In this document: positions 51,451 through 60,900 of the stretch, piece after piece
How the letters are laid out: each line of letters begins with the position of its first letter
Position numbering within the stretch: position 1 is the stretch's first letter
DNA from: Apoderus coryli
Taxonomy: Eukaryota; Arthropoda; Insecta; Coleoptera; Attelabidae
Assembly: GCA_911728435.2 (NCBI GenBank)
Contig: OU452216.1
Location: 1,853,981-1,917,980 of the forward strand
DNA: 64,000 bases
Reading direction: 5' to 3'
Made by a program: the position numbers and the translations under genes
The notes under the pieces: generated by a model
Told to the model about the DNA's origin: nothing
The model's database searches: none
Seen by the model: only the letters and a program-made list of their open reading frames with translations

Positions 51451-52343
51451 TGATCAAAACGACAACAATATCTAATTACAGTGAAATCGTACCTTTTGCA
51501 AACACAGACATAGGTAGAATACCTAATAAATGTAACTACCATAAAGTGAAAATAGAAATGGTACCTACCTAACTACTTCAAATACGTAATGAAGGTTATA
51601 TTAAACAACAACAAAGTGATAGAAACAGAAATATACCTATTGCAATCAATGCAAGTAAGTACCGATTCAGTTCTGCCATTTTTAATATCCTGTATCCTCA
51701 ATTATTGCGTTTTTCGTTCATTTTTATTAAGCTATTATACCTTAAATGCGACTGGTATATTCCTTAAAATTGACAAATCTAATTTAGTTCACCTGTCACA
51801 TAACGTTTTTTTACATTTTTCCAAATAAATATACAATGACACTCTTTAAAAACACATGTTAAATATAAAGAACAAAATTTAAAAGACACTGCTATACGCA
51901 GGATTTGCAATATTACTTACAAAATGTGCGAAAATCTACATAAATCATGGCGATAACAACAACTTTTTCCTTCAATATAGAGGCGACACTAACGACCAAA
52001 CACAGGAAATGAATATTATGTTTCATTTGGCTATGATGCCTACCCTTTTCACAAACAAACGCATTCAAATTCTTTCATCCATTGCAATTGAAAATAATAC
52101 ATACATACATAACCTATAAAATACTGCCATAAACAGTGAAGGCTTATCTAATTTTTTAACAACTGCTTTAATTCCAAATATAATTATCCCAGAGAGTGAT
52201 TTTTTAGAATGTGGCCCAATATGGCAACAATGGCGCACATCGTTTTCGACTCGACTAATTCCGTGACCAGTCACTCCATTTTAGCAAATGGCCATTCATC
52301 ATAAACTTCCGCAGAGAACAACAATAAACACAATTAATCGAAA

Positions 52344-52440
52344 TTAATAAACATTAGTAAATATAGCATACACACTTGCACAGTAAGTAGTTTAATAAAC
52401 ATTAGTAAATATAGCATACACACTTGCACAGTAAGTAGTT
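52344..52440 (+). repeat. 48-bp tandem duplication
   Basis: TTAATAAACATTAGTAAATA recurs with period 48, within body A of unit 12. Confidence 0.88.
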
Positions 52441-53343
52441 TAATACAAATACATAACAGGTATTCAATATTTCAGGCAAACATTTGTTGTTGTTAGCTAC
52501 CTACTAGGTATATTATGATCAAAACAAACAGGCTAATATTCTTAAAATTAAAACATTATACCTACCACATCACAACCGTAAGTAACAAATACAAACAACA
52601 TAATATTGTTATTCCAAAGTGATAGATACAGAAATATACAAAAACAATGCAAGTAAGTAAGTACCTACTTACTTATTCTCTATCTGAAAATACCAACAAT
52701 TACAATTTACAGTTTTTATATGGATCGCCATTTATCAGGAAGAATTTGTTTGAGATACCTTATTATGTCGTTTATGTTATACTTATTAATGAAGTTTATA
52801 AAAAGGAAGGTAGGTACATTATTATTATTTAGAAACTAAACTAAAGGTTACTAGGTCAATTTCATCTTATTGATCTCGGTCAGGGTTGTTTCCAAATAAC
52901 TAATGACGTACGTACTACTTAGCTGAGTAATTTTATTATAGATTTACAATTTTCGTATTAAACCTAACTTTACCTGTTTAATTAATTAAATTTAGTATTT
53001 TATATTAATAATAGGTACTTATTTTTCTGGTAATTATATATTTCTTATAATCTTGATCATATATACATTAGTAGTTTTTATAACAGGTTCTCCATTCGTC
53101 AAGAAAGTAGATATACATACGTACGTCGGTACTAGACTCCTATAATTAATCAGGTGTTGAAGGGCAGCAACCAACTACGTACATTAGGACAGTGTTGCCT
53201 ACGTTATCTGTTATATAAAGGCCAAAGCAATAAATTTCAGATTTTTTTAGATTAGGTGATGAAATTATTGCATATGGTGGTGAAACCTGTGATCTACGGG
53301 GTAACTCAAAAATGTTTCTATTTATTTTCAATATTTTTAGGTA

Positions 53344-53790
53344 TTAATTATCCCAGAGAGTGATTTTTTAGAATGTGGCCCAATATGGCAACAATGGCGC
53401 ACATCGTTTTCGATTCGACTTATTTCGTGATCAGTCGCTCCAATTTTGCAAATGTCCACTCATAAAGTTCCGCAGAGAACAACAATGAACAGAAATGAGT
53501 AAACAACAGTAGTAAATATAGCAAAAAACACTTGCACATTAAGTAATTTAATACAAATACATAATATTCCATATTTCAGACAAATATATCATGCCGTCTA
53601 TACCTAAAATGTAGTACATTCGTTGTTGGTAGCTAGGTACCTAATAAGTATATTATGATCAAAACAAACAGGCTAACATTCTTAAAATTAAAACATTATA
53701 CCTACCACATCACAACCGTAAGTAACAAATACAAACTACATATTATTGTTATTCCAAAGTGATAGACACAGAAATATACACCACCAACTA
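53344..53790 (+). repeat. Detached fragment of body A, right edge of array
   Basis: Starts within body A (TAATTATCCCAGAGAG, matching about 52182 onward) and runs to about 53778, where GACACAGAAATATACA leaves the consensus. It is fused to the truncated end of unit 12 without a head, so the right border of the array is rearranged. Confidence 0.8.
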
Positions 53791-54702
53791 ACAAACTATA
53801 TTACAACTAAAGTTGTTTATGTTCCAAAAACCACTGACTCTATGTAGAACTTAACTACCTACTTAAGGTATATACAAGTTGAACATTACATTCTACACCA
53901 TCTATACGTATATTATGTCTTTTATTACAGGATTAGAAACAATACGTCAATAAGTAGCAGATAAATAATGAATAGAAACCTTCATAAGCGACATTACAGA
54001 AATAGCAAATTGTGTGGCGACTACTTTAAGCAAGTATTCCATCAATAAAGAGTTTATTATAGGATAATAAAACCACTGATAATGTGGTACTTAAGGTATT
54101 GTATTAGAAACATACAAATCATTTTTTAAACCACATTAAAAATGAATTGGTATATTAAACAATACCATAACTACAATTTAAACATTTCAGATTAATTCTA
54201 CAGCATGTATACTTATAGTATGTCTTTTATTCTATGCTAACATTAATTCATTAGAATTTTCCTAAAAACTACCCAATTAAAAATAATACATCTGCAGGGG
54301 TTATCTAAAATCAATGCAAAAGCATGCAATACGGTTCATGAACAAAAATGAGAGGCATTAGAGAACGAGCAAATTGCAAACAAACTTTAAGATAACGTTT
54401 GATTAATATGGATTTGTGAAGAAGCATTATGCTAATTATTCATTGATTTTATATGGAACATAACTACATACTCTAACAACAAAGTCGTTGTTAATAAGCA
54501 GATTAAACGTTTTTTACATCTTACATAAACATAATTTGTTGTTGATTACAGGGTGATACTTACAACAAAATTGTTTTGAAATGAAGAGCATACAGTACTG
54601 GATGGTATTGATATGATATGACAAGTATTCAATGAATGAAAGAAAACCATCCATAATTTTATATTTATTTTGTATAAGTAACATAACGTTATTATTACAA
54701 TT
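53791..54702. other. Unique AT-rich DNA, nothing recognised
   Basis: No credible ORF or repeat unit. ACCACTGA...ACTTAAGGTAT occurs twice, diverged (53830-53870 and 54072-54098), and a single TTACAGGGTGATAC word lies at 54547, resembling the minisatellite core. Confidence 0.5.
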
Positions 54703-54781
54703 CATATTTCACACAATTTTTATATGTTGTCTTCGAAATAAATATTCATTTAATCAATTTGTATTATCATTTTTCTCAGGT
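54703..54781 (+). repeat. 79-bp direct repeat, left copy
   Basis: Matches 57436-57514 with about three differences; both end TTTTTCTCAGGT. The pair brackets 2.65 kb that includes the retroelement fragment. Confidence 0.85.
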
Positions 54782-54828
54782 GTTTTCTAATAGAATACTA
54801 CCAAAGCCAAAATAATCGTATATGGTGG

Positions 54829-54872
54829 CAAGGTTATTGGCATGAATGCTGACATTCATGCCAATAACCTTG
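54829..54872. other. Perfect 20-bp inverted repeat with 4-nt loop
   Basis: Arms 54829-54848 and 54853-54872 are exactly complementary around CTGA. The right arm ends where similarity to the integrase begins, so this looks like a foldback or template-switch product at the truncation point. A functional cruciform cannot be excluded. Confidence 0.85.
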
Positions 54873-55431
54873 GATTGAAATATTATCCACTGTCCTACTC
54901 GGATTACGAACAAGTCTCAAAAAAGACATTCAGGCATCTCCGGCAGAAATGTTATATGGAACAACATTGAGAGTGCCTGGAGAATTCTTTACCAATATAT
55001 AACAAGCAGCCAACCCTCAAATTTTCCTAGAAAAACATCGAGAGTTCATGAGGGGTCTGCGACCATCACCGACAGCGCACCATCAAAAAGCTAAAGTTTT
55101 TATTGCCAAAGATCTTCAGACATGCTCTCACGCATTCATACGAAGTGATCATATAAAAGCTCCTTTAGAGCCACCCTATAGAGGACCGTATAAAATTCTT
55201 AAACATATAACAGACATTCTTTATCAACTAGACGTCAACGGAACATCTAAAAACATTAACATAGACAGACTAAAACCTGCTTTTATCACAAAAACAGACA
55301 ACACGAACACAGACAACTCTCAACCTACTTCTACGGACACAATTCCAGATCATCAATGGTCTGCAACAACAGACAAACCACTTAGAACTTACAACAACAA
55401 GAAAAAAGTCACAATCAAACTTCCCGCTTGA
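54871..55431 (+). pseudogene. Ty3/gypsy integrase C-terminal fragment
   Basis: One reading frame from 54871 to the stop at 55429-55431 gives the end of an LTR-retrotransposon integrase. Family landmarks: VLLGLRTSLKKD and AEMLYGTTLRVPGEFF at the end of the core domain, then PPYRGPYKIL and the ending DRLKPAF of the gypsy-type C-terminal domain, then a Thr/Asn-rich tail ending KKKVTIKLPA. A TAA stop interrupts the frame just after GEFFTNI (about 54997), so only the downstream 127 codons from the Met at 55048 remain open. Reverse transcriptase, protease and the DDE residues are absent: the copy is 5'-truncated at the inverted repeat. A reverse-strand ORF over its end is a shadow. Dead remnant. 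Confidence 0.88.
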
Positions 55432-55437
55432 TTGAAC

Positions 55438-55655
55438 TGTGGCGATCACGCCGCCGACTGACATTTGCAGACATACTTCTGTCGCTTCTGATTTGTTACT
55501 CCGTGCTAAATCGACAAATTGACACTAGTGACAGAAAAGGTAAAAAAGAAGAATAAGGATTACTTCGTACGTTTTTAGAGCTACTAAATGCAATTAAAAA
55601 TCATTATAATAATATTAAGTTTGTTGAATAAAGTTTATTTGAGTGTATTAAAACA
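55438..55655 (+). repeat. Possible 3' LTR remnant
   Basis: Begins TGTGGCGATCACG seven bases after the integrase stop, contains AATAAA at 55627 and could end at TTAAAACA (55655), fitting a short TG...CA LTR with a polyadenylation signal. No polypurine tract is obvious before it and no second LTR exists to compare, so the limits are tentative. Confidence 0.4.
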
Positions 55656-55715
55656 ATTGACAAATCATTTCCCACTATAAAATACAGACTACATATAGCA
55701 CAATAGCTATAAAAG

Positions 55716-55865
55716 TAGATTAGTAGTTTTTATAACAAAACTTCACCATTTGTAAAGAAAGTAAAAAAATTAGAGATTGTACCGGCAGATGTCGCATCCA
55801 GAAATAAAAGTACTTTATTAGTAGTTTTTAAAACAACGGTTCGCCATTCGTCAAGAAAGTAATAT
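55716..55865 (+). repeat. Two scraps of array body A
   Basis: ATTAGTAGTTTTTATAAC...AAGAAAGTA (about 55719-55762) and a second copy (about 55816-55862, with GTTCGCCATTCGTCAAG) match body-A sequence found near 11030, 14750 and 53070. They show that the array's sequence family extends outside the array. Confidence 0.75.
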
Positions 55866-57435
55866 GACAGATAAAATTATTGTTATTATTTACATTATTT
55901 ACAAAATATTTAGTATAACAACTACACACCAAAAAAAATATACATAAAATCACTTAATCATTCCTCCACAAAAAATCTAAGGTAAACATGTAGTATAGTT
56001 GTACTAAATTACACAAACCACAACGCAATAGTCATCAAATACTAGGTACATGTCCAAGCAAACATATCCGAATACAACAGAAACAGGATATCGTCACATG
56101 AGGATAGCTGAATCCCCATCCGTCTTTCCAAAATACAAACATGCTTACAGGCTTAAATGTAGGCGCAAAAGTCACCGACAACCACTATTATTATTATTAT
56201 TGCTTAAATTAAATTGTTATTTGATTTCAATTCTGCTATTCAATATTTATAAATAATTGATAATATTCCAAGAGGTTATGAATATCACACCTCGCTTCTT
56301 CTTTTTAACTTGACTTTTATCGCCTTCCAAAGAAGTTAGATTAGTTAGAGAAATATCCCATATAAAAATAGCCAATAAAATAGTAGGTATTACTGACATA
56401 GCGTAACCAGGGTTGCCAACACCTCCGAAAGAAAATCTACTAAATGAGATTATCGAATCTACTAGAAATCTACTATACGAGAAATATGAAATTTTTAAAA
56501 CTACCAAAAAATCTACTGGGTGTTGCCAAGTTCCCTTAATAAAAATGAATATGTTATTAGTTTAAAATGAAACAGTTTATTTTATATTTCCTGCACTAAA
56601 AACAGTCTCTGACTGACAGTGCATATGTCTGTGCTATTCACTGATGACATATGACAACAAGTATTGTTGGCTGCCTACCCAAAATCAAATTACTTATAAT
56701 GGCGAACGATTTAGGTATGTGCCTTTATTTCAACTCAGTATTTTACTTTGAAGCAAGATATATTATATATAATTGTGAATTCCTCTTCAATTTCATAAAC
56801 ATCGTTATATAATGTATGTAAAATATATTAGGTTTTTGCAATAACATAAAATTAACTATGTACCTACTTGGATTTTAAACGAAAAATATCAGATTTTTTT
56901 AGACACCTATATTATTTCATAACACATTGTTAATTGTTATCTTTCATTTGCAGTAGAATGAGAAAATAACCTCAAAATATTATACTCTAAATAAAATTGA
57001 CACGCAGCATTGTGACAAATGTATAAAAAAAACGTTAAACTATTAAAATTGTGAAAATTCTCATTAGCTATGGAACTATTTGAGACTAGGTTTCTAATTA
57101 AATGTCTTTCAAATTTGTGAAAACAACATAATTGGTAATTAACATAAAAATATAATTTTATGTGATCACATCACATCAGCCCAGCGGAACTGAGATGGAA
57201 AAGAACAAGATCTATTAAACCATTCTTACTTTCAAATTATAGACTGTCTATTTATGTCAAATCTAATATTTCCAAAAGTTAATATTTTAAGTAAAGTTAT
57301 CTATGGCATAATCATTGTGTTTATTTTAAAATATAGCGCTTGGATAGTACCTGTCAACTAACAACAGATGGCGTTATCATATACCAGAAATTTATTAATG
57401 AACAATGGTATATGAGATAAAATAAAAGTAGCTGT
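55866..57435. other. Unique AT-rich DNA, nothing recognised
   Basis: Short ORFs at 56050-56256 (+) and 56247-56507 (-) have low-complexity or unremarkable translations and no family match. GGGTTGCCAACAC (about 56411) and GGGTGTTGCCAAG (about 56518) form a direct pair around AAATCTACT words, perhaps a small degraded transposon. Confidence 0.45.
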
Positions 57436-57514
57436 CATATTTCACAAAATTTTTATATGTTGTCTTCGAAATAAATATTCATTTAATCAATTTGTATTTC
57501 CATTTTTCTCAGGT
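57436..57514 (+). repeat. 79-bp direct repeat, right copy
   Basis: Partner of 54703-54781. Confidence 0.85.
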
Positions 57515-57961
57515 TCTATACAATTTTACTTCTACTTCACTTTATCATCCACATTTGCAAATTGCAGGAACTAATTTGATAATTAAAAAAAAATGACATA
57601 TCGGAACAATACTATTATTGTTTTTTTATGACGTCATAATTGTTATCGTTATTGGAACAAATATTGGATTTTTTTAATTATAAAATGGCAAAAATCATTA
57701 TTGCAATAATATAATAATAATTTGGAAAATACATTTCTTGGTAAACAATTTCATAATTCAAACATTGATCAATTTTTTATAAATTTTGGTATAGAACAAA
57801 TAATTTTGAGGTTGTGTTCGTTATGAATCGGGCGTATTCATGAAAATATATATGGTAGAAAATTTAGATATCTGGATTTGGAAAAACAAGTGAATATAAT
57901 AATGCTTAGCAGCATTTATCAACTATCGAAAATTGAGAATTGATAAAATTTTATGTGAAAC
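57515..57961 (+). promoter_or_regulatory. Upstream region of the Helitron gene
   Basis: AT-rich, with no ORF. It would hold the 5' end of the Helitron and its promoter, but no clear terminal TC motif or TATA/Inr arrangement can be picked out. A short upstream ATG-TGA (57953) precedes the chosen start. A small inverted repeat, ATGAAT-CGGGCGT-ATTCAT, lies at about 57823-57841. Confidence 0.3.
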
Positions 57962-60900
57962 ATGCCGAGAAGAAAGAAAGGTAATCTTAGTTCCAAGAAA
58001 GGACGGAATTGCCGTGGTCGTGATACCAGAGTAAAAAAGGAAAATGAAATAACCAATACGCAGTCTACCACAGGTAAAAAATCAATATATTATATAAGTA
58101 CTTAGGTAGGTATTTCAATTGCTTTTTAATGACTAATAAAAGTACTTAGGTAGGTACTTCAATTGCTTTTTAATGACTAATAATTCTATATTCTGTTGCT
58201 CTTTTCTTATTGCTTATGTCGTTGGTTTTTAAAATCCAAAAGAATAAAGTATAATACTATAACAAAAATTCTAATTTATCGAAATATTACCAAAAAAATG
58301 TGACTTTATAACATCAATAAACTTTGAGAAGTTTGTGCCTACCTATAATATCTAATCTATTGATGAAATTCATATTGTTTTGTAGTTTCAACAAACACTG
58401 ATGTGAGTACCCAGTTGACCGTAACACAGTTAACTCAAAGAGAACGTACTCCCATAGGAAGTCAAGTTCCAGGTTGTAGTAGAAGGGCGCATGAGGTAAC
58501 TATAGTTGCCGGAAATACGCACTCACATCAGGAACGTGCTACCATTATAAATGACAATGCCGTTGTTCAATGTAGCAATGTAAATGGTACCACCACAGTT
58601 GAGACTGGTGAAGCTGAGTATAATAATACAAATGGTATGTTATCAAATTATTTATGATTTTATTTCATATATTTCATATTTTATAAGTACCTGTATATAG
58701 GTATCTTATATTTTGAAAATGTTATTCAAAAACTAATTGACTAATAACAAACATTCTCATATATACGAGGTCCCTTCAGGAAAGACTCCGCTAAATATTG
58801 CAAAACATACAACTTAGAAAACTAAGAACAAACTGTGTCCAAGATAAGAATGATATAGCATTGGATTCTGTAGAAGTTACAATGCCGGTTAAATTATTGT
58901 TACTTTTTGAGGAGAATAAGATAACTTTTACACATTTTCACTACGACGTTTCATTTTTGAAAAACCATCATCAGCTTGGTGTTTTTAAATACGGTCTTAG
59001 ATTTTTTATTGTTAATTTTAAAGCCATTTTCAATTCCACAATAGTTGGTATATCACACGGCTTTAAAATTTAACAGTAAAAAATTCAAGTTGATAATGGT
59101 TTTTGGAAAGCGAAGCTATGCCATTCTTATTTTGGACACAGTGTTATACTAAAATTCACGAAAAACAAAAGACCAAAACAATATGTTTTTTCTTTTATAG
59201 CTATTTCCAATTTAAATGGAAATCAACGGCAGAAAAGAAATGGTGAACATTTTAGCCAACGTCCAGGTCCGAGTAGAGTAGCAGTTACCGATAATACAAA
59301 TGGTAAATATAATTTTTAATGAAATTATTGATATACAGGGTGTTAGTAAATAAGTGCGACAAACTTGAAAACGGTAGGAGTTACAATGTCGGTTAAATTT
59401 GAGAAAAGTCGTACAATTCATTCACCTTTTAAATAGTGTTTTAAAAAATAAACTAACTTTAGCCGGTTTCCAGAATTTTTGAAACAATTTTTGCGATTTT
59501 AATTTTTATTTATTTTTGATATTATTTTTACAGATATAAAAATATGGAAAGCACTTTCTCATTGTTACTTTTTGAGGAGAATAAGATAGCGTTTACAAAT
59601 TTTCACTACGACTTTTTATTTTTGGAAAACTATCATCAACTTGGTTTTTTTAAATACGACCCTGGAATTTTTATTTTCAATTTTAAAGCCATTTTCATTT
59701 ACAAAATAAGTGGTATCACACGTACTGGTTTAAAAAAGTTTTCAGTGTTTTTAGCGGGTCACATATTGACATTTTTCAACTAATCAATTTAACGTTGGTG
59801 ATAAATAAAGTAATCTAAACTATACTTGGTGTTTGAACTATACAATGTTGAACCAAATTCTATCAATACCTATCTATAAATTTTTAGTATATACCAACCA
59901 AATTTGGTAATTTCCGAATAAGGAGAAAAAAAAATATTTAATACCAAAATGGAATATACAGGGTATTTCATGAAATATAAAACTGTGATATCTAAAACGA
60001 TACTGGGACACCCTATACACATGATAATATATGCTGGACATAGTTTACATTAAGCTCTAAAACTTTCGTATTTAACATTTCCCTCTACAGGGTGAAACAA
60101 CACCGTTAAAAGGGGGTGTGCGTTTATAAATGAACACCCAGTACATACAATGATTTTCAACTTACTTATCTTACATGTAAATGATAGGAAATAATTTAGA
60201 TTGGCATATGGATGAACATAGGAGAAATAAACATGTAATTTCAACCCCCCAAATAAACAAAATTTAAACAATTTCTTTAAAATAAATTACCACATCGATA
60301 TATCTACATTTTTAATTTAATTTGTTATGTTATACGGAAATATGTTATAATTGAAAAAAATGTTCATTTAATTTTTAGCTAATCCTCTACCTGGGAACAA
60401 ACGGCTCCGTAGAGTCTCTTCGTCACAAAATATTGTTTTGGAACAGCAATCGCAATCCGTTGAACACATTGAAGTAGATGATGCTATAATTAATTTATCA
60501 CCAACTGAGATAGCATCATCCCAACCAGGTAATTATTATTCAACTAAAAAATACCCGCTTCGTTTTCTTTATTTATCATTTAGGTATACTAAAATAATTG
60601 TGTGTATTGATTTTTTCGGAGAATTTCCAATATTACAGAGTGTTTCTATATTCGACCGACAACGCTCTACCACAAAACATATACCCTTAAAGGAATTAGT
60701 TGTCCAGTTATAAAGTCTCAAAGGTTCAGCTCCAAAATGTTCCATAATTCAAAAACGCCTCTAAATATTTGTTTTTTTATTTCTTAACTGATAAGTTTTT
60801 TTACAAAAGTCATATTTTGACATAAACAATCTTTTTAAAAAATTAACCAGTGGCATGCTATAGGAATTAGTGACACTTTTTATACCCCTATTTTTTACAC

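Larger units (their letters stand above)
50340..53343 (+). mobile_element. Unit 12 (head d, B then A, truncated)
   Basis: Last head of the array: TGATGTTCGCG module with H2 (50423-50441). Body B sequence (about 50510-51670, containing an exact 240-bp tandem duplication) switches to body A near TTCTGCCATTTTTAATATCC (about 51675). A second short duplication of 48 bp lies at 52344-52440. The unit ends at 53343, just after a minisatellite-like TACGGGGTAACTC word. It has no minisatellite array, T-rich tract or H1. Confidence 0.72.
331..53790 (+). repeat. Head-to-tail tandem array of composite Helentron/HINE-like units
   Basis: Twelve junctions of the form T-rich tract, CCTCAATGAC, hairpin H1, variable head, hairpin H2 lie in one orientation at about 3.3, 9.2, 12.9, 16.9, 20.9, 23.9, 27.9, 31.8, 35.6, 40.7, 44.7 and 50.3 kb. 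A thirteenth head without H1 begins at 46032. Seen directly: unit order, orientation and strong unit-to-unit identity. From family knowledge: DINE-1/HINE elements (non-autonomous Helentrons) carry internal minisatellites and a 3' stem-loop and have no capsid- or transposase-sized ORF. Inferred: these units are such an element amplified in tandem. Alternatives are a complex satellite derived from another transposon or a structured non-coding RNA repeat. No long ORF is present; the longest repeated ORFs are 121 codons or less and are not conserved between body types. Confidence 0.72.

Noticed and set aside
3742..52274. Recurring ORFs of 60-121 codons in bodies A and B on both strands
   Set aside because: They recur only because the DNA is repeated. 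Frames are broken or fused by small indels in sister units, A and B do not share them, and no protein family is recognised.
55270..55464. Minus-strand ORF over the end of the integrase fragment
   Set aside because: Shadow of the integrase reading frame.
56247..56507. Minus-strand ORF of 86 codons
   Set aside because: No conserved motif; it overlaps the GGTTGCCAAC/AAATCTACT repeat words and has no plausible splice or promoter context.
54703..57514. The 79-bp direct repeats as LTRs of a retroelement
   Set aside because: Too short, no TG...CA ends, no primer-binding site or polypurine tract next to them.
58798..59073. ORF of 91 codons in Helitron intron 2 (and the similar one at 59544-59783)
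   Set aside because: Both lie in copies of the same interspersed repeat, and including them would break the phase-1 exon frame.
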